64,000 nucleotides of DNA from Zoogloeaceae bacterium (GCA_024235635.1 JACKMA010000002.1:1156362-1220361); one strand, 5' to 3'; positions 39,575-48,721 are shown, counted from the stretch's first letter. The notes: generated from the letters alone by a model not told the origin. Made by a program: numbers and translations.

Positions 39575-39773
39575 ACGGTTTCTACTATACCTGCTCGCCG
39601 GGCGGGATTCAGAGAAGCGCGCGCGGGCGCCGAATGGCGAATCTTACCCACAGATGCTGTGGGTACAGCTGTGTACAGCCAGTGGATGGGCGAGCGCAGC
39701 CCGCGGCCGGCCCGGGATGCCCGGACCTGACCGATTTCGTGGCACACGTGAATCCATGGACAATGGGCGGACC

Positions 39774-40901
39774 ATGCCTGCGGCGATCGAATTCGAATTA
39801 CACGAGCGGCTCGATGCGATCGATGCGCGAGCCTGGGACGCGCTCGGCGACGGACATCCGGCAACCAGTTTCGCGTTTCTGCATGCACTCGAGGCCAGCG
39901 GCTGTGTCGGCGACGACAGCGGCTGGGCGCCCCGCCACCTGCTCGGCCGATGCGACGGCAATGCGGTAGCTGCCCTGCCCCTGTACCTGAAAGGGCATTC
40001 CTACGGCGAGTACGTGTTCGATTGGGCGTGGGCGGACGCCTACCACCGCCACGGGCTCGAGTACTATCCGAAGTGGCTGGTGGCCTCGCCCTTCAGCCCT
40101 TTGCCGGGCGCGCGCATCCTGGCCCGCGACGGACACGCGCGCGTCGCCGCGGTCGCGGCACTGGACTCCCTCGCGTCACAGAGCGGCCTGTCGTCGCTGC
40201 ACGTGCTGTTTTGCACCGCGGAAGAGTCCCGGGCCTTGGCCGCCGCTGGTCTGCTGCTTCGCGAAGGTGTCCAGTTCCACTGGATCAATCGTGGCGAAGC
40301 CGATTTCACGGCCTTCCTCGCCCGCCTCAATCACGACAAGCGCAAGAAGATCCGCCAGGAGCGGCGAAAGCTGGCAGCGGAGGCGATCGATTTTCGCTGG
40401 CACGACGGCAGGACGGCCACCACCGACGACTGGGATTTCTTCCTGCACTGCTACCAGGACACCTACCGTGCCCACCGCTCGACCCCGTATCTGAATCGTG
40501 ACTTCTTCGACCGCATCGCCCGCGCGGCCCCAGACAGCGTTCGTCTGCTGATCGCGTCGCGCGCGGGTCGCGCGATCGCCAGTGCCTTCTTCCTGGCATC
40601 CGCCGACGCACTCTACGGCCGCTACTGGGGCAGCGCACAGTACGTGCCCGGCCTCCATTTCGAACTGTGCTACTACCGTCCGATCGAGTACTGCATCGCC
40701 CACGGCATCCACCGTCTGGAAGGCGGCGCCCAGGGCGAACACAAGATGGCCCGCGGGCTGGAACCGGTCACTACCTACTCGGCCCACTGGATCGCGGACG
40801 AGCGGTTCCGCAACGCGTTGCAGCGTCACCTCGCACTCGAAGGGAACCACCTCGACGAATACCGTGGCGAACTTGAACGACGCACGCCGTTCCGCCGCTG
40901 A
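39774..40901 (+). CDS. FemAB-like / GNAT-fold protein (peptidoglycan biosynthesis/recognition family)
   Basis: About 375 residues from ATG 39774; an in-frame ATG at 39756 would add six. Features are HPATSFAFLHALEASGCVGDDSGWAP, LPLYLKGHSYGEYVFDWAWADAY, KRKKIRQERRK and a C-terminal YYRPIEYCIAHGIHRLEGGAQGEHK with a long acyltransferase-like fold. This matches the FemAB-like family (PF04339 type) of proteobacteria, often annotated as peptidoglycan biosynthesis/recognition. The substrate is not established. The gene stands alone, divergent from nadE (the 199-base gap has no clear signal) and convergent with ppa. Confidence 0.82.
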   Translation: MPAAIEFELHERLDAIDARAWDALGDGHPATSFAFLHALEASGCVGDDSGWAPRHLLGRCDGNAVAALPLYLKGHSYGEYVFDWAWADAYHRHGLEYYPKWLVASPFSPLPGARILARDGHARVAAVAALDSLASQSGLSSLHVLFCTAEESRALAAAGLLLREGVQFHWINRGEADFTAFLARLNHDKRKKIRQERRKLAAEAIDFRWHDGRTATTDDWDFFLHCYQDTYRAHRSTPYLNRDFFDRIARAAPDSVRLLIASRAGRAIASAFFLASADALYGRYWGSAQYVPGLHFELCYYRPIEYCIAHGIHRLEGGAQGEHKMARGLEPVTTYSAHWIADERFRNALQRHLALEGNHLDEYRGELERRTPFRR

Positions 40902-40907
40902 AACGAC

Positions 40908-40931
40908 GACGGGCCCCCGCAGGAGCCCGTC
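40908..40931. terminator. hairpin between convergent genes (possible two-way terminator)
   Basis: GACGGGC...GCCCGTC is a 7-bp perfect stem with a 10-base loop, just after the FemAB-like stop and 22 bases from the ppa stop. There is no T run on either side, so it may only slow or protect transcripts. Confidence 0.5.
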
Positions 40932-40952
40932 CACCATGGCGCGAGTCGCGAC

Positions 40953-41480
40953 TTACTTCTTGGCGTTCTCGATGCCCGAAACGATCTCCTGGCGCGCATC
41001 GTCGACGTTGCCCCAGCCGACGACCTTGACCCACTTGCCCGGCTCGAGATCCTTGTAGTGCTCGAAGAAGTGCGAGATCTGCTTGAGCAGCAGTTCCGGC
41101 AGATCATCGCAGGACTTCACCGTCTCGTAGAGCGGGGTCAGCTTGGTCACCGGCACTGCGATGACCTTGGCGTCCTCCCCGCTCTCATCTTCCATCTTCA
41201 GGATGCCGACCGGACGGCAGCGGATGACGACACCGGGCTGCAGCGGGAACGGCGTCACGACCAGCACGTCGACCGGATCGCCATCACCGGCGACGGTGTG
41301 GGGCACGTAGCCGTAGTTGCAGGGATAGCGCATGGTCGTACCCATGAAGCGGTCGACGAACACGGCCCCACTGTCCTTGTCCACTTCGAACTTGATCGGA
41401 TCACCCTGGGCGGAGATCTCGATGATCACGTTGATGTCGTTCGGTACGTCCTTGCCAGCCGATACGAGGTCGAAACCCAT
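40953..41480 (-). CDS. ppa: inorganic pyrophosphatase (family I)
   Basis: 175 residues, the normal size. It has the metal-binding signature DGDPVDVLV, plus KFEVDKDSGAVFVDRFMGTTMRYPCNYGYVPHT and KVIAVP. It hydrolyses pyrophosphate to phosphate in the cytoplasm, pulling biosynthetic reactions forward. AGGGAGGAAATC precedes the ATG. It is monocistronic, divergent from the cobalamin riboswitch. Confidence 0.96.
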   Translation of the reverse strand: MGFDLVSAGKDVPNDINVIIEISAQGDPIKFEVDKDSGAVFVDRFMGTTMRYPCNYGYVPHTVAGDGDPVDVLVVTPFPLQPGVVIRCRPVGILKMEDESGEDAKVIAVPVTKLTPLYETVKSCDDLPELLLKQISHFFEHYKDLEPGKWVKVVGWGNVDDARQEIVSGIENAKK

Positions 41481-41600
41481 GATTTCCTCCCTTTGAAAGT
41501 CCGCCGATTATAAGAGGGTTTGCCGGCCCGGCCAGCACCATTTGCGCAGGCAAGGCGTGCCCGCGCGACGTCGGCGATGGGAGGGCCGCCCGGCGCGGGC

Positions 41601-41606
41601 TATAAT
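41601..41606 (+). promoter_or_regulatory. -10 element for the riboswitch/tonB operon
   Basis: A perfect TATAAT just upstream of the cobalamin riboswitch, so transcription would start near 41613 and include the whole aptamer. No strong -35 is seen. Confidence 0.55.
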
Positions 41607-41612
41607 TGGGCG

Positions 41613-41795
41613 ATCTGGTCAGGTGCCCGCCGGCTGACGGCGGGTGAAACGGGAAACAGGTGAAAGACCTGTGCTGCCCCCGCAACGGTGAGCGCGACGC
41701 GCAAGCCCGGAGACCGGCCTGACCGGCCTACGACTGCACCGCGGGTGGCGGCTGACAGCGCAGCAGGTGCGCTCGGCCCCGTGTGCCGCCCCGGC
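41613..41795 (+). promoter_or_regulatory. cobalamin (AdoCbl) riboswitch
   Basis: The leader contains the conserved B12-box core: GAAACGGGAAACAGGTGAAA, then GACCTGTGCTGCCCCCGCAAC, GGTGAGC and AGCCCGGAGACCGGCC. Paired arms flank it (GTGCCCGCCGGC...GCCGGCGGG type). After the core, GGTGGCGG can pair with CCGCCCCGG close to the tonB ribosome site (AGGGAG at 41805), so control by masking translation is plausible. B12 binding would repress the tonB-exbB-exbD operon. Confidence 0.92.
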
Positions 41796-41818
41796 GGGCA
41801 GGTCAGGGAGACGGGCAA

Positions 41819-42601
41819 TTGGCCGATCGCAATCGACGAAGACGGGCATGGAAGACGCGGCTGGGCCGCAGCGCCGCGCTGGCGGCAGTGGCCGTCTGTC
41901 ATCTCGCGGCGATCGCGGCGATTGCCGGCGTCGGCTGGCGCGCCCGGCCCGAAGCCGACAGCCGCCCGATGATGATCGCCGTGCTGGTCCCTGCCGCCGT
42001 CCCCCAGCCGGTGGTCGCGGCGCCGATGCCGCCGCCCCGTTCGGAAGCGCCACCGCGGCCGGCACCGATCTCGGCGCCGCAGCCCGCCCCCAGGGCACCC
42101 GCCGAGGCCCGGCCGGCCAGCCTCAGGACGCCGACACTGCCACCCCCGCACAGTACCGTGCCGGCAGCCGACAGCGCATCGGTTCGGCGCGGAACCGAAC
42201 CCTTGCCGCCGCGCCAGGGAGAGCCCGAGCCGGATCCCGAGCAGGCACCGCCGCAGATCGCGTTGCAGGCACCGGCCGAGATCGAGGCGAGCATGGTCGT
42301 GCCGGTCGAGTCCAGGACGTCGGCGGCCAGCTCCGACGCCGCCTACCTCGCCAATCCGCCGCCACGCTACCCACTCGCTGCACGTCGAATGGGGGAACAG
42401 GGCACCGTGCTGCTGCTGGTACAGGTCGGCGAGTCCGGTCGCGTGACCGGCGTCGCGGTGTCCCATTCGAGCGGTTCGGATCGCCTCGATCGCGCCGCCC
42501 TCGAGACCGTCGCCAATTGGCGCTTCGAACCGGCCAGACGCGGTAGCATCGCAGTGGCGGCCGCCGTCGAGGTGCCGATCGTTTTTCGGCTGGAGAACTA
42601 G
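41819..42601 (+). CDS. tonB: TonB energy-transducing protein
   Basis: 260 residues from TTG 41819, preceded by AGGGAG at good spacing. It has a positively charged N-terminus (NRRRRAWKTRLGR), one membrane helix (about 21-42), a long proline/alanine-rich periplasmic spacer, and the C-terminal TonB fold: ANPPPRYPLAARRMGEQGTV, then VSHSSGSDRLDRAALETV and NWRFEPAR. It couples the proton motive force from ExbBD to outer-membrane receptors. The riboswitch upstream points to B12 uptake. Confidence 0.92.
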   Translation: MADRNRRRRAWKTRLGRSAALAAVAVCHLAAIAAIAGVGWRARPEADSRPMMIAVLVPAAVPQPVVAAPMPPPRSEAPPRPAPISAPQPAPRAPAEARPASLRTPTLPPPHSTVPAADSASVRRGTEPLPPRQGEPEPDPEQAPPQIALQAPAEIEASMVVPVESRTSAASSDAAYLANPPPRYPLAARRMGEQGTVLLLVQVGESGRVTGVAVSHSSGSDRLDRAALETVANWRFEPARRGSIAVAAAVEVPIVFRLEN

Positions 42602-43318
42602 ATGCTTCTGGAACATACCGGCCTCGCCCAGCTATGGGGCGAGGCCGACGCAATTTCGCGCGGCGTCGCGATTCTGCTGCTGGCGATGTCGATCACCAGC
42701 TGGTACCTGATCGTGGGCCGCCTGCTGCGCGCGCTGGCCCGCAGCCGCGACCGCCAGGCGGTCGATCGGTTCTGGTCGGCAGCCGACCTCGGCGAGGGTC
42801 TGGATCGCCTCGCCGCAGCCGGCGCGGACAGCACCTTCAACCACCTGGCCACCGGCGCCGCCAGCGCGGCCGCCCATTACGACCAGCACCGCACCGACAC
42901 CCTCGCCAGTCACATGGAGCGCGGCGAGTTCCTGACCCGTGCGATGCGCCAGTCGATTGCGGCCAGCACCGCACGCATCGAATCCGGTCTGACGGTGCTC
43001 GCCTCGATCGGTTCGACGGCACCCTTCATCGGCCTGTTCGGCACGGTTTGGGGCATCTACCACGCGCTGCTGAAGATCTCGGCAACCGGTTCAGCGACGC
43101 TCGACAAGGTCGCGGGGCCGGTCGGCGAAGCACTGATCATGACGGCCGCCGGCCTGTTCGTGGCGATTCCCGCGGTGATCGCCTACAACGCCTCGGTGCG
43201 GGCGAACCGACTCGAACTGGCCTCGCTGGATGCATTCGCCCACGACCTGCACGCCTACCTGACGACCGGCGCGCGCGTACGCGCCCAGCGACCGGCAAAG
43301 TCGGCCGAGGCGGCCTGA
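42602..43318 (+). CDS. exbB: ExbB/TolQ-family proton channel
   Basis: 238 residues starting directly after the tonB stop. Three membrane helices and the MotA/TolQ/ExbB signature are present: LTVLASIGSTAPFIGLFGTVWGIYHAL, then GPVGEALIMTAAGLFVAIPAVIAYN. It forms the inner-membrane motor with ExbD that energises TonB. Confidence 0.94.
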   Translation: MLLEHTGLAQLWGEADAISRGVAILLLAMSITSWYLIVGRLLRALARSRDRQAVDRFWSAADLGEGLDRLAAAGADSTFNHLATGAASAAAHYDQHRTDTLASHMERGEFLTRAMRQSIAASTARIESGLTVLASIGSTAPFIGLFGTVWGIYHALLKISATGSATLDKVAGPVGEALIMTAAGLFVAIPAVIAYNASVRANRLELASLDAFAHDLHAYLTTGARVRAQRPAKSAEAA

Positions 43319-43319
43319 G

Positions 43320-43742
43320 ATGGCCTTCGGCGACTTCAACCAGGGGCCGGGCGGCGCACCGATGAGCGAAATCAACACGACGCCGCTGGTGGACGTGATG
43401 CTGGTGCTGCTGATCATCTTCATGGTGACTGCTCCGCTGATGACGCAGAGCATCGGGGTCGATCTGCCGGAGGCCGAAGCGGTGGCGCCGCAGAAGGAGG
43501 CGCCCAAGGTGTCCCTCGCGATCGAAGCCGACGGCACCATCCGCTGGGACGACGTCGTGCTCGATGAGGCGCAGCTCAAGGCCCGGATGCTGGCGGCCGC
43601 CGTGGAATCGCCGCAGCCGGAACTTCATCTGCACGCCGACCGCAAGACGCCTTACGAGCACGTGGCACGGGTGCTGGGCGCGGCGCGCGCAGCGGGCCTC
43701 GAGCGGATCGGTTTCGTCACCCTGCCCGAAGCCGGCCGCTGA
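43320..43742 (+). CDS. exbD: ExbD/TolR-family protein
   Basis: 140 residues with one N-terminal helix carrying the essential aspartate (INTTPLVDVMLVLLIIFMVT) and a periplasmic TolR-like domain. It overlaps no gene but follows exbB by one base. It is the third gene of the riboswitch-controlled operon; no receptor gene follows, as the next gene is convergent (16 bases away). Confidence 0.94.
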   Translation: MAFGDFNQGPGGAPMSEINTTPLVDVMLVLLIIFMVTAPLMTQSIGVDLPEAEAVAPQKEAPKVSLAIEADGTIRWDDVVLDEAQLKARMLAAAVESPQPELHLHADRKTPYEHVARVLGAARAAGLERIGFVTLPEAGR

Positions 43743-43758
43743 CCGGCAGACAATCGCC

Positions 43759-43965
43759 TCAGGCGGCGTCGAAGCCGGCATCCTCCACGGCGCCGCGCAA
43801 CTGCTCGATGGCGACCTTGCCGGCATCGAAACGTACACGGGCCACGCCGTCCTCGAGCGAGACGTCCACCTGCTCGACGCCCGGCTGCGCCTGCAGAACG
43901 CCGGTGACGTTGCGCACGCAGCCCTGACAGCTCATGCCGCCGACCTTGATCACCGCATCTTCCAT
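43759..43965 (-). CDS. copZ: copper chaperone (HMA domain)
   Basis: 68 residues from ATG 43965 with GGGAGAG upstream, one base after the copA stop. A single heavy-metal-associated fold with GMSCQGC (metal-binding CxxC) and the VEQVDVSLEDGVARV strand. It delivers Cu(I) to the adjacent P-type ATPase. Confidence 0.92.
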   Translation of the reverse strand: MEDAVIKVGGMSCQGCVRNVTGVLQAQPGVEQVDVSLEDGVARVRFDAGKVAIEQLRGAVEDAGFDAA

Positions 43966-43966
43966 G

Positions 43967-46360
43967 TCACTCTCCCTTGCCACGGACCGGACGCCGAGGC
44001 TGCCAGCGCTTGAGCAGCAGCGAATTGCTCACCACCGACACCGAACTCATCGCCATCGCCGCAGCAGCGATCACCGGATTGAGCATGCCAGCGGCAGCCA
44101 GCGGAATTCCCAGCACGTTGTATATGAAGGCGAAGAACAGATTCTGCCGGATCTTGCCCAGGGTTGCCCGCGATAATTCGATTGCGTCCGCGACCCCGCC
44201 GAGATCGTTCCGGACCAGCGTGACGTCGGCCGCAGCCACGGCGACGTCGGTGCCCGTACCGATCGCAAAGGAAACGTCGGCGGCGGCCAGTGCCGGGGCG
44301 TCGTTGATGCCGTCCCCGGCCATGCCGACGAGGCCTTCGGCGGCCAGTTCACGCACGACCTCGGCCTTGCCGTCCGGCAACACGCCCGCGCGCACCGATT
44401 CGATGCCACAGGCCGCCGCCACCGCACGGGCCGTTCGCGGATTGTCGCCCGTCAGCATCACCGCACGCACGCCAAGCCCTTTCAGTCGCTCGAGTGCCGG
44501 CGACGTGGTATCGCGAAGGCGATCGGCGATGCCGACCAGACCGGCCGGCTCGCCATCGACCGCGACTGCCACCAGGCTTTGCCCCGCCGCCGACAGGCGC
44601 TCGCTCAGTTCGTCGTCGGTCCAGCCGGCGAATTCTGGCGAGCCGACCCGGATCCTGCGTCCGTCCACCGTGCCTTCGACGCCACGCCCTGCCGATACCC
44701 GGACTTCACCGGCCACCGCCGTCGCCCCGCCAGCGGCGCGCTTGATCGCATCGGCCAGCGGATGCGAGCTGCCCTGCTCGACCGCTGCCGCCAGCGACAG
44801 CAGTTGGTCGGCGCCGATGTTGGACAGCGTGCGTACGTCGACCACCGCTGGCCGGCCCTCGGTCAGCGTACCGGTCTTGTCCACCGCCAATACCCGCATC
44901 CGCTCGGCCAGCTCGAGCGCCTCGGCATTCCTGACCAGCACGCCATGGCGCGCCCCCTGGCCAGTACCGACCATGATCGCGGTCGGCGTCGCCAGGCCGA
45001 GCGCACACGGGCAGGCGATCACCAGCACCGCAACCGCATTGATCAGGGCCTGTTGCAGCTCGGCGCCGGCCAGCAACCAGCCGCCGAAGGTCAGCAACGC
45101 GATCGCGACTACGGTCGGTACGAAGATCGCCGATACCCGGTCGGCAAGCCGCTGAACCGGCGCCTTCGAGCCCTGCGCCTGCTCGACCATGCGGACGATG
45201 CCGGCCAGCATGGTCTGACTGCCGACGCCGGTCGCACGGCAGTGCAGCAAGCCACTGCCATTGATCGTCGCAGCAAAGACTGGGTCGCCCTTGCGTTTTG
45301 CGACCGGCAGGCTCTCGCCGGTCAACATCGCTTCGTCCAGCCCGGATTCCCCGTCGACGATCTCGCCGTCGACCGGAACGGCGTCGCCCGGCCGCACGAC
45401 GAAGTCGCTGCCCGGCGTCAGCCGGGTGACCGGCACTTGCTCCAGCCGCCCTTCCCGCTCGATCCAGGCGGTCGACGGCTGCAGACGCAGCAGTGCTTCG
45501 ATCGCCGCGCCGGTGCGTGCCTTGGCCCGGGCCTCGAGCAGCTTGCCAAGCAGGACCAGCGTGATGATCGACGCCGACGCCTCGAAGTACACATGATGGT
45601 GCGACAGGCCCGCCGCGGTCACCACCGCACTGAACAGCCAGGCGATGCTGGTGCCGAGGGCGACCAGGACGTCCATGTTGGCCGAGCCGCCCCTGAGCGA
45701 CGCCCAGGCGCCACGATAGAAGCGCCAGCCGATCCAGAACTGGACCGGCGTCGCCAGCACCATCTGCAGCCAACGCGGGATCAGGTCGTGACTGGCCCCG
45801 GCCCCCAGCAGGCCGAACATCGCCGGCATCTGGGCAAGCAGCGGCAGCGACAGGGCGGCGGCAATCCAGAACCGGCGCAACTCGTGACGATAGGCCGCTT
45901 CGCGCCGCGCCTTGTCGGCGTCGTGTGCGACATCGCCGACTTCGCTCGCGCGGAACCCGGCGGCCTCCACCGCCGCGACCAGGGCCGGCACCGAATCGAC
46001 GCCCGGCGCGTAGCGGATGTGGGCACGCTCGGTCGCGAGATTGACGTTGGCGCTGACGCCCGACCTACGGTTCAATACCTTCTCCAGTCGGGTCGAACAG
46101 GCGGCGCAGGTCATGCCCTCGATCGCCAGTTCGACCTCCTGTTCGGGTACGTCGTAGCCTGCCTTACGGATGCTGTCGACCACCTGCGACGGGTCGGCAT
46201 CGACGCCCAGCTCGACGTGGGCATTTTCGGTCGCCAGATTGACGTTCGCGCTGACGCCGGGAAGGCGGTTGAGCACCCGCTCGACACGTGTGGCACAGGC
46301 GGCGCAGGTCATGCCGGCGATCGGTAAATCGAGTATGCGGCGAGAGTCTGGAGCGTTCAT
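43967..46360 (-). CDS. copA: Cu(I)-exporting P1B-type ATPase
   Basis: 797 residues. Two N-terminal HMA domains (AGMTCAAC at about 16 and EGMTCAAC at about 83), eight expected membrane helices, the actuator TGES, the transport motif CPC (VIACPCALGLATPTAIMVG), phosphorylation loop DKTGTLTEG, and GDGINDAP. It exports cuprous ions from the cytoplasm. It lies after the SafE-type gene and hemN within the microaerobic cluster, so besides resistance it may feed cuproenzyme assembly; a separate CcoI is present at 58289. Confidence 0.95.
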   Translation of the reverse strand: MNAPDSRRILDLPIAGMTCAACATRVERVLNRLPGVSANVNLATENAHVELGVDADPSQVVDSIRKAGYDVPEQEVELAIEGMTCAACSTRLEKVLNRRSGVSANVNLATERAHIRYAPGVDSVPALVAAVEAAGFRASEVGDVAHDADKARREAAYRHELRRFWIAAALSLPLLAQMPAMFGLLGAGASHDLIPRWLQMVLATPVQFWIGWRFYRGAWASLRGGSANMDVLVALGTSIAWLFSAVVTAAGLSHHHVYFEASASIITLVLLGKLLEARAKARTGAAIEALLRLQPSTAWIEREGRLEQVPVTRLTPGSDFVVRPGDAVPVDGEIVDGESGLDEAMLTGESLPVAKRKGDPVFAATINGSGLLHCRATGVGSQTMLAGIVRMVEQAQGSKAPVQRLADRVSAIFVPTVVAIALLTFGGWLLAGAELQQALINAVAVLVIACPCALGLATPTAIMVGTGQGARHGVLVRNAEALELAERMRVLAVDKTGTLTEGRPAVVDVRTLSNIGADQLLSLAAAVEQGSSHPLADAIKRAAGGATAVAGEVRVSAGRGVEGTVDGRRIRVGSPEFAGWTDDELSERLSAAGQSLVAVAVDGEPAGLVGIADRLRDTTSPALERLKGLGVRAVMLTGDNPRTARAVAAACGIESVRAGVLPDGKAEVVRELAAEGLVGMAGDGINDAPALAAADVSFAIGTGTDVAVAAADVTLVRNDLGGVADAIELSRATLGKIRQNLFFAFIYNVLGIPLAAAGMLNPVIAAAAMAMSSVSVVSNSLLLKRWQPRRPVRGKGE

Positions 46361-46406
46361 TCGCGCAGCGCAGCAATCATCTTCGAAGGGTTTGGCACGG
46401 CCGTAT

Positions 46407-46422
46407 CGATTGGGTTCAATCG
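46407..46422. promoter_or_regulatory. dyad upstream of copA
   Basis: CGATTG-GGTT-CAATCG, a perfect 6-bp inverted repeat 47-62 bases before copA. It does not match the FNR or CueR consensus; a role as operator is only a suggestion. Confidence 0.35.
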
Positions 46423-46456
46423 AGCCTGCGGGCGTCGCCCCTGGGGCGTCCCCCCC

Positions 46457-47164
46457 TCATACCGCGCACACCACGCCGCCCCAAAGCCTCTCGCCAAGGT
46501 TGGTGGCGTTGACCAGGCCGAACAGCCCGAATCCAAGGACCGTGATGCCGGCCACGGCGCGCACCATGCGGTGGCGCGTGAAATCGCGCAGTTGCTTGAG
46601 CAGCATGCCCGCCAGCAGCAGATTGGGCAGCGTGCCGAGTCCGAACGCCAGCATCAGCCCGCCCCCGCGCCAGGCAGAGCCGGTCACCAGCGCGGTGGCC
46701 AGCACGCCATAGACCATGCCGCACGGCAAAAACCCCCACAGCAGACCGAGCGGAAAGGCCTGCCCGACGGTCCTCGCCGGCAGGTAGCGGCGCGTCAATG
46801 GTTGGATACGGACCCAGAGCCTGCCGCCGAGGCGTTCGACCGGCGCCAGCCAGCGCGTCAGGCCGGTCAGATAAAGGCCGAGCGCGATCAGCATCAGATT
46901 GGCGAGCACATAGAGCGCGATCTGTACCGGCAGCACACCGTTCATCAGCATGCCGACCGAACCGAGCGCGCCCAGCACGGTGCCCGCCAGCGTGTAGCTG
47001 CTGATCCGCCCCAGGTTGTAGGCCAGGTGCAAGGGCCATTGCCGCGTGCGATCGCCGGGCATCCGCACCGAGAGCGCGCTGACGATGCCTCCGCACATGC
47101 CGGCACAATGGGCACCGCCGAGCAGGCCGATCAGGAAGGCGGCAATGTATCCGGTTTCGGGCAT
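46457..47164 (-). CDS. SafE/TauE-like (UreH-domain) membrane protein of the cbb3/copper cluster
   Basis: 235 residues with about six membrane helices. Cysteine-containing motifs GGAHCAGMCGGIVSAL in the first helix and GFLPCGMVYGVLATAL in the middle resemble the DsbD/SafE-like family usually found beside ccoNOQP and CopA-type ATPases. Copper or thiol handling during cbb3 assembly is the usual suggestion for these proteins. It sits between hemN and copA. Confidence 0.8.
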   Translation of the reverse strand: MPETGYIAAFLIGLLGGAHCAGMCGGIVSALSVRMPGDRTRQWPLHLAYNLGRISSYTLAGTVLGALGSVGMLMNGVLPVQIALYVLANLMLIALGLYLTGLTRWLAPVERLGGRLWVRIQPLTRRYLPARTVGQAFPLGLLWGFLPCGMVYGVLATALVTGSAWRGGGLMLAFGLGTLPNLLLAGMLLKQLRDFTRHRMVRAVAGITVLGFGLFGLVNATNLGERLWGGVVCAV

Positions 47165-47174
47165 GATCGAGGAC

Positions 47175-47201
47175 GCGCCCGCGGGTCAGACCCGCGGGCG
47201 C
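47175..47201. terminator. perfect 12-bp hairpin between hemN and the SafE-type gene
   Basis: GCGCCCGCGGGT-CAG-ACCCGCGGGCGC, fully paired and very GC-rich, with no T run on the minus strand. It may stop, pause or stabilise the hemN transcript before the next gene. Confidence 0.55.
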
Positions 47202-47223
47202 CGAGACACGGGAAATGTGGTCG

Positions 47224-48618
47224 TCAGATGACCTTGGAGTAGCGGGTCCGCTCGCGATCGGCGCGAATGTACCTGTCGAACACCATCGCGATGCCGCGCA
47301 CCAGCAGCCGACCGGCCGGCAGCACGCTGATCCACTGGTCGTCGACCCGCACCAGGCCCGCCTCTTCCATTTGCCTGAGGTCCGCCAATTCTTCGGCGAA
47401 GTACTGGTTGAAGTCGATCAGGTGCGAGATCTGGATCGACTCGATCGAAATCTCGAAGTGGCACATCAGGGCCTGGATGATCGACCGACGCAGCAGGTCG
47501 TCCGAGTTCAGCTCGATGCCGCGGAGCACCGGCAGCTCGTCGCGGTCGAGCACGTCGTAGTACTCGTCCAGGGTCTTGACGTTCTGTGCGTAGCTGGGGC
47601 CGACCATGCCGATCGCCGACACGCCGAAGGCCAGCAGATCGCACTCGGCGTGGGTCGAGTAACCCTGGAAGTTACGGTGCAGCCGACCCTGTCGCTGGGC
47701 GACCGTGAGTTCGTCGTCCGGCTTCGCGAAATGGTCCATTCCGATGTAGACGTAACCGGCTTCGGTCAGCCGCCGAATCGCCAGCTGCAGGATCTGCAGC
47801 TTGGTGTCGGCAGACGGCATGTCGCCGGTATTGATCCGCCGCTGAGGCTTGAACAGACCGGGCAGATGGGCGTAGCTGTAGAGCGAAATCCGGTCGGGCG
47901 ACAATTCGAGGACCTGCTCGAGACTGCGGTTGAAACTGATCACGTTCTGCTTGGGCAGCCCGTAGATCAGATCCATGCTGATCGACTTGAAGCCGAGTTG
48001 CCGAGCTGCGTCCAGCACCAGCCGGGTCTCCTCGAAACTCTGGATGCGGTTGACCGCCTGCTGCACCTCGATGTTGAAGTCCTGGACGCCGATGCTCATG
48101 CGATTGAAGCCGACATCGGCAAGCAGCGCGACGGTGTCGTAGTCGACCTTGCGCGGATCGACCTCGATCGAGTATTCGCCGTTCGGCACCAGCGTGAAGT
48201 GCCGGTTGACGGTGTCCATCAACTGGCGCATCTCGTCGTGCGACAGGAAGGTCGGTGTCCCGCCACCGAGGTGAAGTTGCAAAACTTCGCGTCCACCGTC
48301 GAGGGCGGCCGCCTGCATCGCGACCTCCTTGTCCAGGTACTTGAGGTACTTGGCCGATCTGCCGTGGTCCTTGGTGATGATCTTGTTGCAGGCGCAGTAG
48401 TAGCAGATCGTGTTGCAGAAGGGGATGTGGAAGTATAATGAAAGCGGCCGGTTGATCCCCCCGACCGTCCGCTTGCCGAGCCAGTGCCGGTAGGCCTCTG
48501 CATTGAACGCTTCGACGAAGCGGTCGGCTGTCGGGTACGAGGTATACCGAGGGCCATTGACGTCGAATCGGCGAATCAACTGGGGATCGAAAACGATATC
48601 TTTGGTGCTCATGGTCAT
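47224..48618 (-). CDS. hemN: oxygen-independent coproporphyrinogen III dehydrogenase
   Basis: 464 residues. Radical-SAM iron-sulfur motif FHIPFCNTICYYCACNK (CxxxCxxC about 64-71), GGTPTFLSHDEM, SMDLIYGLPKQ and the HemN C-terminal domain. It makes protoporphyrinogen for haem without oxygen. An FNR box stands 49 bases upstream of the ATG, fitting anaerobic induction. Confidence 0.95.
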   Translation of the reverse strand: MTMSTKDIVFDPQLIRRFDVNGPRYTSYPTADRFVEAFNAEAYRHWLGKRTVGGINRPLSLYFHIPFCNTICYYCACNKIITKDHGRSAKYLKYLDKEVAMQAAALDGGREVLQLHLGGGTPTFLSHDEMRQLMDTVNRHFTLVPNGEYSIEVDPRKVDYDTVALLADVGFNRMSIGVQDFNIEVQQAVNRIQSFEETRLVLDAARQLGFKSISMDLIYGLPKQNVISFNRSLEQVLELSPDRISLYSYAHLPGLFKPQRRINTGDMPSADTKLQILQLAIRRLTEAGYVYIGMDHFAKPDDELTVAQRQGRLHRNFQGYSTHAECDLLAFGVSAIGMVGPSYAQNVKTLDEYYDVLDRDELPVLRGIELNSDDLLRRSIIQALMCHFEISIESIQISHLIDFNQYFAEELADLRQMEEAGLVRVDDQWISVLPAGRLLVRGIAMVFDRYIRADRERTRYSKVI

Positions 48619-48666
48619 CCTGCGCGGTTGCCGGAGCTACCTTCTCAGAAAGCCTTCCAGCAAGGG

Positions 48667-48680
48667 TTGACTTGGATCAA
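48667..48680. promoter_or_regulatory. FNR box shared by hemN and fnr
   Basis: TTGAC-TTGG-ATCAA matches the FNR consensus TTGAT-N4-ATCAA at 9 of 10 positions. It lies between the divergent hemN and fnr genes. Neither side has a clear TATAAT at the class II distance, so which gene is activated, and whether fnr is autoregulated, stays open. Confidence 0.8.
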
Positions 48681-48721
48681 ACCGATACGATCCCTTCGGA
48701 TCGGATAGGAGCGGAGACAGC

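Noticed and set aside
41600..42616. 338-residue minus-strand frame opposite tonB
   Set aside because: Shadow; tonB has riboswitch, ribosome site and C-terminal fold.
44579..46327. 582-residue plus-strand frame opposite copA
   Set aside because: Antisense shadow rich in R, Q and G; copA is intact.
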